Of a stretch of DNA of 64,000 bases, positions 37,620-46,597 are shown piece after piece. The notes under the pieces are model-generated. The model worked only from the letters and a program-made list of their open reading frames with translations, had not been told where the DNA came from and did not search any database. Position 1 is the stretch's first letter; every line of letters starts with the position of its first letter. This DNA is from Bog-473 sp036489775 (GTDB lineage: Bacteria > Actinomycetota > Acidimicrobiia > Acidimicrobiales > RAAP-2): NCBI GenBank assembly GCA_036489775.1, contig DASXFC010000031.1, positions 112,074 to 176,073 on the forward strand, read 5' to 3'. Made by a program: the position numbers and the translations under genes.

Positions 37620-39140
37620 TCAGTCGACCGTAACGATTGAGCCGATCATCGTGTACGGCCAGATGGCGGCGGCTGCGTTATAGGGCAGTTCCACACAGCC
37701 GAGACTCTGCGGATCGCCGTAGGACGCCCGCGGCATGTAGTGCAGGGCGTCCCCGCCGTTGAAGTAGGACACGAACTGCACCGGATCGGCGTAATGCGTC
37801 CCGTCCGGATCGGTTCCGGTCATGACCTGGTTGCGGTAACGCAGGTACACCACATACGTACCCTGGGCCGTCGGGGTACCGGCTCCGCCAGTGTTGGCCG
37901 GAGTCTGTTCGATGACCTGACCGTTGAGCCACACGGTCAACGACTCGGGGTTGGTCTCGGTGGCCAACGAATAGGTAAACCCATTGGGATTGGCACCGCT
38001 ACCCGTCGGATCTGCCGCCGCCGCGGTTAGGGCATTGATCTCCGATGCGGAAATGTCACCATTGGTCGGCAGACCGACCTGGCTCTCGAATCCCATGACA
38101 TCGCCCTGGGCGATTGGCCCGGGCTGCCCCGGTGACCACACCGCGGCCAAGGTGGCCGGCGGCGCCCAGCGCCACTCGAACCCGAGCGGCGACCAGCTGA
38201 GTGGGCCGTAGCCCAGACCGGCCAGCACCTCTTCCTGTCCGAGAATCGTCGAAAGCGACGCCGTGGCGCCGTAGGCGATCCAGTAGCCATTCGCCGTAGC
38301 GGCCATACCGACCACTGGTGCCGTCAAGGGTCCACCAGTCCCCGAACCGTCGAAGGCGGCATTACCGAAGTCAAAGATGCCGCCATCGGCGGCCACCATC
38401 CGGTACCCACCTCCGTCAGCGGTAGCTGACATCCCCACAATGGGAGCCACCAATCTGGTCCCGCCCATGCTCCCGTGGAAGGCGGCGTCGCCGAAGCTGA
38501 AGATCCCGCCATCGGCGGCCACCAACCAGTAGCCACCGCCATCAGGCGTGGCGGCCATGCCGTCTACGGGCTCATTGAGTGGCTTCCCGCCCATGCTCCC
38601 GTGGAAGGCGGCGTCGCCGAAGCTGAAGATGCCACCGTCGGAAGCCACCAACCAGTAGCCCTGGCCGTCGGCCGTCGGCGCCATGCCGACGATTGGCTTG
38701 TTGAGCACCATCGAGCCGGTCGACCCGAAAAAGCGGGCGTCGCCGAAGCTGAAGATGCCGCCGTCTCCCCCCACCAGCCAGTAGCCGCCGCCGTCGGGCG
38801 TGGCGGCGATGCCGAGGATGGGCGAGTTGAGGGTCGAGGTCACCGAGCCGTAGTACCGCGCATCGCCCTCGGTTTGCACCTGGCCACTCGCTGTGGTGAG
38901 CCAGTACCCAGCTCCGTCGGGCGTGGCCGCGATGGCGGTGATGGGTCCGCCGAGACCGGACTGGTTGGACACGACGGCGCCTGCGTTCCCGAAGCCTGCC
39001 ACCGAGTTCGGAGTCACGGTCGAGGCGGCGGCCGACGGCGGAGCGGTCAAGGCCAGGCCAACCAGACTGAGGCTGGGTACCAGCAAACCGCTGGCCACGA
39101 GGAGCCGGCAACGGGATAGGCGGATTCGGGTTCGTGCCAT
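37620..39140 (-). CDS. Secreted L,D-transpeptidase with N-terminal 42-residue repeats
   Basis: The product has 506 residues. Signal peptide at 1-39 (LLVASGLLVPSLSLVGLALT, cut near PSAAAS). About six tandem 42-residue units follow, pattern GMAATPDGGGYWLVAADGGI then FSFGDAAFHGSMGG and a PIV linker. The C-terminal YkuD domain has the His of DALHYMPRAS (about 467) and the nucleophile Cys in SLGCVELPY (about 482). The usual motif is SHGCxR; here it is SLGCVE, so the residue before Gly and the Arg are both changed. L,D-transpeptidases make 3-3 peptidoglycan crosslinks or attach proteins to the wall. The repeats probably form a beta-propeller-like module; that fold is inference. Confidence 0.88.
   Translation of the reverse strand: MARTRIRLSRCRLLVASGLLVPSLSLVGLALTAPPSAAASTVTPNSVAGFGNAGAVVSNQSGLGGPITAIAATPDGAGYWLTTASGQVQTEGDARYYGSVTSTLNSPILGIAATPDGGGYWLVGGDGGIFSFGDARFFGSTGSMVLNKPIVGMAPTADGQGYWLVASDGGIFSFGDAAFHGSMGGKPLNEPVDGMAATPDGGGYWLVAADGGIFSFGDAAFHGSMGGTRLVAPIVGMSATADGGGYRMVAADGGIFDFGNAAFDGSGTGGPLTAPVVGMAATANGYWIAYGATASLSTILGQEEVLAGLGYGPLSWSPLGFEWRWAPPATLAAVWSPGQPGPIAQGDVMGFESQVGLPTNGDISASEINALTAAAADPTGSGANPNGFTYSLATETNPESLTVWLNGQVIEQTPANTGGAGTPTAQGTYVVYLRYRNQVMTGTDPDGTHYADPVQFVSYFNGGDALHYMPRASYGDPQSLGCVELPYNAAAAIWPYTMIGSIVTVD
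38280..38930 (-). repeat. Tandem 126-bp (42-residue) repeats inside the L,D-transpeptidase gene
   Basis: Repeat units recur every 126 bases, for instance GGGYWLV with DGGIFSFGDA. Their DNA is less uniform than in the second repeat gene (56.6-57.1 kb). Confidence 0.85.
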
Positions 39141-39283
39141 GGTCCTCCCGCTGACGAGGGGATAACAACGGATGAACAAAATGCCTGGGCAGGCTACTCC
39201 CCGGTTGCAAGGCGTATGTACGCGGGTGCCGCCAATCGAGAAGCCACGGTGCCGAAACGGTCCTCGCCGGTAGCCTGACCGCG

Positions 39284-40177
39284 GTGAGTCCATTGGCCAT
39301 TTCCGCTGCGTGCGAGGCCCAGTGGCACGACGACGGCTGGTGTGTGGTGGAAAAGGCCATTCCGCCGGAGCAGCTGGTGGCGGCCCAGGATGCAGTGGGA
39401 CTCCTCTTCCCGACGCCCCAGCAGATGGCCGACCAGAGCGATCAGGACAACGCCCTCTGGCGCACCTGGGACGCCCAATGGCCCGAGTTCCCCTTCCACA
39501 GTTCGCGGTTGAACGCGCTGGTCGTCCACGACCATGTCATCGACCTGGCGGAGACGCTGCTCGCCACTAAGAAGCTCGCGCTGTACATGGGCATCGTGAG
39601 CTCTAAGTACGCCCATCAGGACTCGAGCTACAACAAGCTGCTGCACACCGACTACCCGAACCACATGCCGGTGGTACCACGACACGACGGCTACCAGCAG
39701 GTCGAGTTCTTCATCTACCTGACCGATGTCACGCTCGAGGACGGTGCCACCAGATTCGTATCGCGCCGCCGCACGGCCGACATCCCGGTCGAGCGGCACA
39801 CGTTGAACTATGTCGACTACTCCGACCTCTACCACGACCCGGGCAATGCGGCAGCGCCGGCCGGGTCGATCGTGGCGTACCGACCCGACGTGTACCACCG
39901 TTCAGTCGACGTCAGCGACCCGACGCGACACCGGGTCATGCTCCACGTGTCCTTCAAGCACCGCGACGCCGTCTGGGGTGGCTACCAGGCGTGGCCATTT
40001 CGCGGCTTCTCTCCCGAGTTCAGCAATTTCGTTCAACAGGCCACGGCGCGCCAGCTCGCCGTCTTCGGTATTCCTGAGCCCGGACATGCCTACTGGACAG
40101 AAGAGACTCTCACTGGTGTCCAGGCCCGGTACCCCAACTTGGACATGACGCTCTGGTGGGCCGCCCTCGTCATTTGA
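39284..40177 (+). CDS. Phytanoyl-CoA dioxygenase (PhyH) family protein
   Basis: The product has 297 residues. The Fe(II)/2-oxoglutarate facial triad is visible: His121-x-Asp123 in LLHTDYPNHMP and distal His205 in RPDVYHRSVDV, with a following Arg (DPTRHRV) for 2-oxoglutarate. PhyH enzymes hydroxylate lipids, amino acids or small natural products; the substrate cannot be read from the sequence. GTG 39284 is the start. It is divergent from the L,D-transpeptidase, and its 3' end overlaps the opposite membrane-protein gene by 8 bases. Confidence 0.85.
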   Translation: MSPLAISAACEAQWHDDGWCVVEKAIPPEQLVAAQDAVGLLFPTPQQMADQSDQDNALWRTWDAQWPEFPFHSSRLNALVVHDHVIDLAETLLATKKLALYMGIVSSKYAHQDSSYNKLLHTDYPNHMPVVPRHDGYQQVEFFIYLTDVTLEDGATRFVSRRRTADIPVERHTLNYVDYSDLYHDPGNAAAPAGSIVAYRPDVYHRSVDVSDPTRHRVMLHVSFKHRDAVWGGYQAWPFRGFSPEFSNFVQQATARQLAVFGIPEPGHAYWTEETLTGVQARYPNLDMTLWWAALVI

Positions 40178-41696
40178 ACGAGGCGCTGGTTCCCGGGGGA
40201 CTCCCGACACTGGTCCGAGCGAACACCAGAGCCTGGGGCGTCCGATCAACCACTTTCCAGGCGGGATCGCGCTCGAGGTAGAGCGACAGGGGGGCACCAC
40301 GAGCCCAGATGACGTAGTCGACGCGGTACTGGTCGAAGACGGGATCCGGCCTCGTTGTCAGGTTGGTGACATCCATGTACTCGGTGAGTACAGACCCGGT
40401 GAAATAGTCGGTCCGTCCATCGACAAACGTTGGGCGATGCCGGAAGACGGCGTAATCCTCCCAGGCGTACTCGGTGAAGATGCGCCCGGGATGCGACGCC
40501 AAGAAGTTGAAGGCGGCCACCGGCGTCGAGGTGGCCAGCGAGCCCGCCGATACGGTGGGAGCACCGAGCATCACGACACACAAACCGACCGTCAGGATGC
40601 CGAGGGCTTGGCGCGCCAGCCGCCCCCAGGCAGCCCGCGACGGGAAGGTGGCCGCCAATCCGCACGCCGCCACGAAGAAATAGACGATGAAGCGGTTGGC
40701 ATGCAAAGTGGCTAGCAAGAAGACCAGAGCGAGGGAAAGCTCAAGCAGTGGTAAGCGCCGCGACCTGATGACGAGGAGGACCACGAGCAAGGGCACGCAA
40801 AATGCGATCAAGAGCCCGATCGAGTGAAAGTCCGGCGAGCTCCACTCCTGGATGTACCGCCCGATCTGCCCGTTGAAGGTGACCCGGAGATCGTCGGCCA
40901 GTAACCCCGCCCCGTATGGAGTGAGGCAGCAGGCGATCAGGGCGGCCACCAAGGACAGGGCCAGCGGCCCGGTGTGCCTCGACTGCCCGAATCCTCCCAG
41001 TCGCGCCACCGACCGCTCCGGCGCCAACGACCAGGCCAGCTCGATCCCGATCACGGCTAATCCGAGCAGCACCGACCCGTGGGTGTTGACCCAGAAGACG
41101 AAAAGCGGGGCCAGCAACCAGAGCCAGCGGGGATTGGAGCGGGCCCGGGTCAGGATCCACAGTTCGGCCGGTAGCCAGATGAGCGAGAACGAGAGCCCCC
41201 GGTCCTGCACTATGACCGACGAGATCCCGTAACCGAAGAGTGCAAGAGCGAAAGCGATCCGGCCTCCCCGAGCCCCCAGTGCCCGCAGGTACCCCCACAG
41301 GGCGCCCACGCTCAGTAAGCCGGTGCCGATCGGGAACAGGTTGTAGGCGGCATTGCCGAAGACCCGATCGAGTCCCGCCAGCACCACGTCGGATCCCCAC
41401 TCGTTGGCGATCCAGCGACGGTGCGGCTCGGTGTATGTAAAGGCATCGGTACCAAACAGTGCGTGGTGAGTCAGGATCCACTGGCCAGCCGTCATCGACC
41501 AGAACACATCGGTCGAGAGGCGTCGTCCCAACGTGATCATCACCAGAATCAGTACGGCGATCCCGAAGCCGAATAGTTCGATCACTTTCGGGCTAAGGCG
41601 TTTCGTATCGTGAGGCGATGCGGCCTCGCCGGTTGAGGTAATCAATTCGTGAACGCTCTCCCGATTGGGAGTCGACCGTTCCAGCAAGGTTGTCAC
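40170..41696 (-). CDS. Multi-spanning membrane protein, GT39/GT-C-like
   Basis: The product has 508 residues with about ten TM segments and a C-terminal soluble part (HPGRIFTEYAWEDYAVFRHR; PTFVDGRTDYFTGSVLTEYM). The first external loop carries SMTAGQWILTHHALFGTDAF and RRWIANEWGSDVV, the style of lipid-linked-sugar GT-C enzymes of unknown acceptor. It is coupled to the preceding GT87 gene: GTG 41696 overlaps its stop (GTGA). The pair probably builds an envelope glycan. Confidence 0.7.
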   Translation of the reverse strand: MTTLLERSTPNRESVHELITSTGEAASPHDTKRLSPKVIELFGFGIAVLILVMITLGRRLSTDVFWSMTAGQWILTHHALFGTDAFTYTEPHRRWIANEWGSDVVLAGLDRVFGNAAYNLFPIGTGLLSVGALWGYLRALGARGGRIAFALALFGYGISSVIVQDRGLSFSLIWLPAELWILTRARSNPRWLWLLAPLFVFWVNTHGSVLLGLAVIGIELAWSLAPERSVARLGGFGQSRHTGPLALSLVAALIACCLTPYGAGLLADDLRVTFNGQIGRYIQEWSSPDFHSIGLLIAFCVPLLVVLLVIRSRRLPLLELSLALVFLLATLHANRFIVYFFVAACGLAATFPSRAAWGRLARQALGILTVGLCVVMLGAPTVSAGSLATSTPVAAFNFLASHPGRIFTEYAWEDYAVFRHRPTFVDGRTDYFTGSVLTEYMDVTNLTTRPDPVFDQYRVDYVIWARGAPLSLYLERDPAWKVVDRTPQALVFARTSVGSPPGTSASFK

Positions 41697-42955
41697 GACG
41701 TGAGCTCTAGCAACGTCGGTCGATGGACGCGCCGGTGACGCGTCCACAGCATGCAACCGATCAAGGCGACGAAGACCAATGCAGATGTCACGTAGTCGTT
41801 GTTGGCCAAACCCATCAGCGGCCCCAGTCCATGCAGCTTCAACGGTTCGATCACGAACAGAAAAGCGGCCCCAACGGCCCACCATTCACCCCGCTTGGGG
41901 CGGTCAGGGCTGAAGGCCAACCAGGCCAGAACAGGGATGATCCAGACGTAGTGGTGCCACCAAGAGATCGGCGAGACCAGAAGTGCCGTGGCGGCACAGA
42001 CGAGAACACCAAGGAGAGACGACGACGAGCGGTAGGCGACAACGGCCACCGCCAAGCCGCTGCCGAGCACGATCAAAACACACAGGTCGAACAACGCGCC
42101 GGAGGTCGAGAGATGAGCTCGGCCAAATAGGGCGTGGATCGATTGGTTCGAAAGGGAGAGCGGTTTCCCTGCGCGCTGGACGTCAAATGCATCCTTGCGC
42201 CAGTAGGCCCACGATGCTCCAGGAGCAATCGCAAACATGGCCCCCGTAGCCAGGGCAAACGTCAACGTGGCGTTGCGTGCCGCCCGCAGTTGTCGCGTCA
42301 GCAACAGATACGGAATGAAGACCAGCGGTGTCAGCTTGACGGCAGCAGCGAGGCCAACCAGCACCCCATGAGGCAATGGACGGTTCTTCAGCGACAGCGT
42401 CATTGTCAGATCAGCCACGATCATGAGCACGAGGAACACATTGATCTGACCCAGAGACAGGTCGTCGTACACCGGGAACAGCAGCAATCCGATTGGGGCG
42501 ACAAGCATTGCGGCCAGACGCCAGTCCTCACGCTGGGGTTTCCGGCCGCGGGCGGCAGCCACACTCACGGACAGGAGCGCCACCAGGCCAATCACATTGA
42601 GGATGCCCCAGAGTGCCTGCGCGGCAGGGACTGACAAGAAGGAGATAGGCCAGAAAAGTAGGGCGGCGAAAGGTGGGTAGATAAAGGGCAACTGCCACCC
42701 GAGAATGTTGGCGTGAACGCTGTACAGCCCACTTCCCAACACATGAAGGCCACCCATGCGGTACACGTCGAAATCCATCTCGGGGCGCCGAGATATCACC
42801 AGACTCCAGAACAAGAGGAAGGCGACCGAGACCGCACCGATGGCCCAATGCACTCGCGACCATGCCAGCTCGCCAGTGAGCAAACTCCGCCTGGCACCGA
42901 TGGGCGCGGCGGGGCCCGGCGCTTCTGTCGCGAGATCATGCTGGCGCGTCACCAT
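41693..42955 (-). CDS. GT87-family (DUF2029) polyprenyl-phosphate-mannose-type mannosyltransferase
   Basis: The product has 420 residues and about ten TM segments. Family marks are the catalytic Asp region EMDFDVYRMGGLHVLGSG, the loop FIYPPFAALLFWP, DDLSLGQINVFLVLMI and VGLAAAVKLTPLVFIPYLL. GT87 includes mycobacterial PimE and arabinofuranosyltransferase-like enzymes, which transfer sugars from polyprenyl phosphate on the outer face of the membrane. ATG/GTG 42955 opens MVTRQHDLATEAPG. Confidence 0.85.
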   Translation of the reverse strand: MVTRQHDLATEAPGPAAPIGARRSLLTGELAWSRVHWAIGAVSVAFLLFWSLVISRRPEMDFDVYRMGGLHVLGSGLYSVHANILGWQLPFIYPPFAALLFWPISFLSVPAAQALWGILNVIGLVALLSVSVAAARGRKPQREDWRLAAMLVAPIGLLLFPVYDDLSLGQINVFLVLMIVADLTMTLSLKNRPLPHGVLVGLAAAVKLTPLVFIPYLLLTRQLRAARNATLTFALATGAMFAIAPGASWAYWRKDAFDVQRAGKPLSLSNQSIHALFGRAHLSTSGALFDLCVLIVLGSGLAVAVVAYRSSSSLLGVLVCAATALLVSPISWWHHYVWIIPVLAWLAFSPDRPKRGEWWAVGAAFLFVIEPLKLHGLGPLMGLANNDYVTSALVFVALIGCMLWTRHRRVHRPTLLELTS

Positions 42956-43023
42956 ATTCCCCCTCCGTTCCCCTCTGCAGGGTACGGAGTGGACCTCGGC
43001 AGCTCAAGGGTCTGGGGGCAGAA

Positions 43024-43121
43024 GCAACCAAACTGCACCCGCAGGGCGCGGTTTGGGGTCCGGCGTCGCGGCCCTGTGCCACCTTGGGCCATGGCGTCGC
43101 CCGCCCAGCCACCAGTGCCAG
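43024..43121. repeat. Imperfect direct repeat, left copy
   Basis: A 25-base block (GCAACCAAACTGCACCCGCA and five more) with two mismatches, and a 44-base block (GCCACCTTGGGCCATGGC onward) with five mismatches, match 45070-45169 in the same order and orientation. The 30 bases between the blocks do not match. Confidence 0.8.
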
Positions 43122-43168
43122 GTCCGACCAGAGCTGCTCGTGAGGTCGGTAGCCCGCACCCGTACGCC
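43070..43168 (-). pseudogene. Remnant of an amidase C terminus
   Basis: In one minus-strand frame this reads GYRPHEQLWSDLALVAG then RATPWPKVAQG, closely matching the end of the intact amidase gene 2 kb away (HHREPLLLDLALVAERAMPW, PKVAPG). The frame has no start and no upstream amidase sequence, so it is a fragment left by duplication or rearrangement. Confidence 0.65.
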
Positions 43169-43327
43169 AACCGGTCGTACACGGAACGAAACGGCACGTG
43201 TCCGACGAAATGCGAGCCGGACCTCGGGCGCAAGGGCGGAGAGCGATCTTGGCCCAGAGGGTCCTCGCTGGGCCCGTGCCGCACTCAGTTCAAGCGTTGC
43301 TCGCCCACCCTCGGGTCCACCGTCATC

Positions 43328-44116
43328 TCAGGAAGGCGTCTTGTGAAGCGCCCGTGCGCGCCGCCGTCGGTGATTGCGCCGCACGCCGAGCGACACCACG
43401 TCGATAAATGCTTTTCCGGCGTGCAAGGTGCTGAGCTTTGAGCCTTGGACGTCGCGCCACGCTCGCAGAGGCACCTCCTGGAAGGCCTCCAGTGGGAGGC
43501 CAGCGGTGTCGGCGTACCCGTGCACAAGACGGTCCAACAGTTGGACGTCGAATGCCCAATTGCTGCGGAAGGGAGCGGCCAGCGCTGAGGCCAGCTCCGG
43601 GCAGGAGCGGAACAGTTTCGCCCCACATTGGGTGTCGTAGATGGTGGTGCCCAGCGAAAAAGAGGCAACCGATGCGTAGAGGCGTCCCAGGTAGTGGCGG
43701 ACCGGCGTCCTGCGGATTTGGGTGCCGAGCATGGCAATCCGGGAGCCGAGAACCACGGAGAGGGTCGGGTCCGCATTGAGTATTCCCACCAAACGCAGCA
43801 GTTCGTCAGTTGGGGTCGCCATGTCGGCGTCGTAGTAACCGACAGAGAGCGCTCCGTCGTCCAATGCCCGCAGAAGACCCCGGCGCACTGCCTCACCCTT
43901 GCCGGAGTTCTTTTCCAGCGTGAGCACGTCAATGGCGTCAGTCAGTTCCGAGAGCCGACTGAGGATCGCTGATGTGCCGTCCGACGACCCGTCGTCAACG
44001 AAGAGGAGACGGATCAGCCCGCACTTGGCCGCCCGCGCGAACTCCGACTCGTCGATCCTATGCTCCTCGTTGTAACAGGGAACGACGATGGTGGGGCGCC
44101 GTCGCGAAGCGATCAT
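43328..44116 (-). CDS. Family 2 glycosyltransferase (dolichyl/undecaprenyl-phosphate glucosyltransferase-like)
   Basis: The product has 262 residues and a GT-A fold: TIVVPCYNEEHRIDESEF, the metal-binding region LLFVDDGSSDGTSAIL, GKGEAVRRGL, the DXD-like YYDADMATPTDELLRL and TQCGAKLFRSCPELAS. The C terminus has no TM, unlike many GT2 polyprenyl-phosphate enzymes. It probably charges a lipid phosphate with a sugar. ATG 44116 overlaps the methyltransferase stop (ATGA). It is part of a two-gene cassette flanked by related ~100-bp repeats. Confidence 0.88.
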   Translation of the reverse strand: MIASRRRPTIVVPCYNEEHRIDESEFARAAKCGLIRLLFVDDGSSDGTSAILSRLSELTDAIDVLTLEKNSGKGEAVRRGLLRALDDGALSVGYYDADMATPTDELLRLVGILNADPTLSVVLGSRIAMLGTQIRRTPVRHYLGRLYASVASFSLGTTIYDTQCGAKLFRSCPELASALAAPFRSNWAFDVQLLDRLVHGYADTAGLPLEAFQEVPLRAWRDVQGSKLSTLHAGKAFIDVVSLGVRRNHRRRRARALHKTPS

Positions 44117-44859
44117 GCGTGGGCCACCTTCCGACAGAAGGCCCAGTAGCTCAACCCAGGGACGATGGTTTTCGCATGGGTCCCGAGGGCCAGAGAGATT
44201 TTGGATTCTGTGTCCAGTGCGGCGGTGAGGGCCCGGGTGATGAACGGTCCGCCTTCCCACGCCCCGACTCCATTCGAATTTCCCGAGCCCGAGAGATACT
44301 CGCGGACCTTCTGCGCGCTCCGGGCTGCGAGAAGAGCGTGGAAGAGCCCACCCTGCACCTGTACCTCCAGCCCCGCTCGATGCAGCAGCCGGGCGCACTC
44401 CTTGGGCGAGTAGCGGCGGAAATGTCGAAGCGCCATGTCATGCGACGTGTATAGGCGCTGGTACGCGGGCACACTCACAAGAGCCCAACTCCTAGCGTCC
44501 ATGCACGTGCTGACCACATCGGCGACAAAGGCCCGGTCGTCTTCAATGTGCTCGATAACATCCAACATGAGGACACCGTCGAAGGTGCCCACAGGGCGCT
44601 CCTTCGTGAAGAGAAGTGAGGTATGGGGCACCAGGTCATCGGGCGAATAATTTGCGTCCCAACAGGTGACGTGCGCGGGCATCGGCAGGGTGTCGGCCAC
44701 CTGTTGCGCCAACCACGCGTCTCCCGATCCGACGTCGAGCAGGTTGGCCGGAGATTGGTTCGGCGCAAGTCGCAGCAACAACCGCAGAAAGAACCTACTC
44801 CGCGCTACTTCCCACGGATGGCGAGAAGTGTGACTGCTGCTTCGCTCTAAAAGGTCCAC
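44113..44859 (-). CDS. Class I SAM-dependent methyltransferase
   Basis: The product has 248 residues. SAM motif I is LLDVGSGDAWLAQQVAD, motif II region VTCWDANYSPDD, motif IV GVLMLDVIEHIEDD, and LRHFRRYSPKECARLLHRAG is common in sugar or lipid methyltransferases near glycan genes. The C terminus is hydrophobic (SKISLALGTHAKTIVPGLSY). It is coupled to the GT2 gene and likely modifies the same glycan or its lipid carrier. Confidence 0.85.
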   Translation of the reverse strand: MDLLERSSSHTSRHPWEVARSRFFLRLLLRLAPNQSPANLLDVGSGDAWLAQQVADTLPMPAHVTCWDANYSPDDLVPHTSLLFTKERPVGTFDGVLMLDVIEHIEDDRAFVADVVSTCMDARSWALVSVPAYQRLYTSHDMALRHFRRYSPKECARLLHRAGLEVQVQGGLFHALLAARSAQKVREYLSGSGNSNGVGAWEGGPFITRALTAALDTESKISLALGTHAKTIVPGLSYWAFCRKVAHA

Positions 44860-45069
44860 GCACGTTCCAGTTCACAACCATGGACCGATCCAGCGGCCGT
44901 CCATGTGAACCCCCTCCTCCAACAGTCAGCGTAGAACGGGACCTGTCACGCGCCTATGGGCCATTTGGCTCATTCACCTCGACGGGAAGAGGTGAGTGCA
45001 CGGGCGGGCCAGCGACGGCGTCGCGCTCGGCTCTCAATGTCAACCGACCTCTCAGCAGACCCTGCAGAT

Positions 45070-45169
45070 GCAACCAAACCGCACCCACAGGGCGGGAAGA
45101 TCAGGCTGAATGGGGCGACCCCGGCGCCACCTTGGGCCACGGCATGGCCCGCTCAGCCACCAGGGCCAG
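45070..45169. repeat. Imperfect direct repeat, right copy
   Basis: This is the counterpart of 43024-43121. Here the matching 44-base block is the true 3' end of the amidase gene, and the 25-base block lies just beyond its stop. Confidence 0.8.
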
Positions 45170-46516
45170 ATCGAGGAGGAGCGGCTCGCGGTGGTGGCCC
45201 GCCAGCACCTGCAGACCCACTGGTAGGCCGTCCACCGTGCCGGCCGGAATGTTGATGGCGGGGCTCCCGTTCAGATTGGACGGTGCGGTCAGAGCGGCGT
45301 TGTTCATGATGGCCCGGCTGAAGCCGATCTCGTTGATCAGGTCGGCCCCGGGAATGGTCGAGGGCGGCGGACCCTCGGCCACAAAAGCGACGTCGGGAGT
45401 GGTCGAGCAGAGCACGAAGTCGGCCTGCTCGAAGAGATCGGCCATGGCCTCGTTGAGCTGGCGCCGATAGGCCTCGATGCTGCCGGCGCGCTCGACGTTG
45501 TAGCGCTCCAGGGCAGCATCCAGCCCGGCCCGCATTTCAGGAGACATCCCCTCGAGCCCATCGGGATAGGCACTGCCGAGGTCGGCAATGAAGGACGGCT
45601 GGTTGGCCATGGCCCACTGGCCCCGGAGCGGCGGCAGGGTCGGTGTGACGTCGACCAGGCGAAGTCCGGTTGAGGCGACCAGATGCTCCGCCGCCTTGGT
45701 GACCACGTCAGCAACTTCAGTGCGCACGCGGGCAATGCCGAGCTCGGGGAGAATCACCGCCGTCATACCACTGAGATCGCAGGAGCCCAACCCGGCTTCC
45801 CAGCCAGACACCTTGGGCAGGCTCAGCGGGTCGCGCTGGTCGAACCCGTTGCAGTGGTCGAAGAAGCGCGCCGTGTCACGGACCGAACGGGTCAGGCAGC
45901 CCATGACCGCGGTCAGCGGGTCGATGCCGGCCTTGGGGCCCTTGGGAATCCGGCCGTAGGTCGCCTTGAGGCCAAAGAGGCCGGTGAACCCAGCCGGGCC
46001 CCGGATCGATCCCCCACCGTCACTGCCGGTGCCGATGGGCAGCAAGCCACCGGCGACGGCCGCAGCGGTCCCACCCGAGGAGCCACCCGGGGTTCGTTCG
46101 AGATTCCAGGGATTCCGGGTCGTCCCGTGCAGCTGGGTGGAGGTGCAGTTGATGCCGCCGAACTCGCTGGCCGTCGTCTGGGCCACGAGCACCGCACCGG
46201 TGGCCCGAAGTCGCTCGACCGAGGTGGCGTCGTGGTCGGCAACCCGATCCTTGAAAAGCATCGAGGCTTCGGTGTAGGGCCAGCCTCTCACCCGCTCGAG
46301 TTCCTTCACCCCCCAAGGCACACCGCCGAAGGGCAAGGATACGTCGGCTGAGCCAGCAGCGTCACGGGCGCGTTCAAGATCGGTATAGCTGAGTGCGTTG
46401 AGCGTCGACTGCTCCATGGCCTCGATGCACGCATCGAGTGCTTCGAGCGGAGATAGCTGCTTCGCCCGGAAGGCCTCGACGAGGCTGCAGGCGTCGTCCA
46501 ACCACGGCGTCGTCAT
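45101..46516 (-). CDS. Amidase (amidase-signature family)
   Basis: The product has 471 residues. The Ser-cisSer-Lys triad is complete: Lys71 in GVPWGVKELE, cis-Ser147 in RTPGGSSGGTAAAVAGG and nucleophile Ser170 in GTGSDGGGSIRGPAGF. The rest follows family length. The enzyme hydrolyses an amide of unknown identity and is not a GatA subunit in context, as no gatB/C is nearby. ATG 46516 starts MTTPWLDDACSLVEAF. It is divergent from a PLP enzyme gene, 81 bp apart, so the pair may act on related amino-acid derivatives. A partial copy of its 3' end lies at 43.1 kb. Confidence 0.92.
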   Translation of the reverse strand: MTTPWLDDACSLVEAFRAKQLSPLEALDACIEAMEQSTLNALSYTDLERARDAAGSADVSLPFGGVPWGVKELERVRGWPYTEASMLFKDRVADHDATSVERLRATGAVLVAQTTASEFGGINCTSTQLHGTTRNPWNLERTPGGSSGGTAAAVAGGLLPIGTGSDGGGSIRGPAGFTGLFGLKATYGRIPKGPKAGIDPLTAVMGCLTRSVRDTARFFDHCNGFDQRDPLSLPKVSGWEAGLGSCDLSGMTAVILPELGIARVRTEVADVVTKAAEHLVASTGLRLVDVTPTLPPLRGQWAMANQPSFIADLGSAYPDGLEGMSPEMRAGLDAALERYNVERAGSIEAYRRQLNEAMADLFEQADFVLCSTTPDVAFVAEGPPPSTIPGADLINEIGFSRAIMNNAALTAPSNLNGSPAINIPAGTVDGLPVGLQVLAGHHREPLLLDLALVAERAMPWPKVAPGSPHSA

Positions 46517-46597
46517 CGCGGCGACGGTACTCGCTGTCGCCCAGCACCGCATGGGTGCGCCGCATACGTATGTCTGGGGGTCAGTACGCTGCTCGCG

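Larger units (their letters stand above)
42956..43327. other. Intergenic region with amidase remnant
   Basis: This 372-bp gap holds the promoter side of the GT87 gene and a relic of an amidase C terminus (43070-43168). I see no intact gene. Confidence 0.6.
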
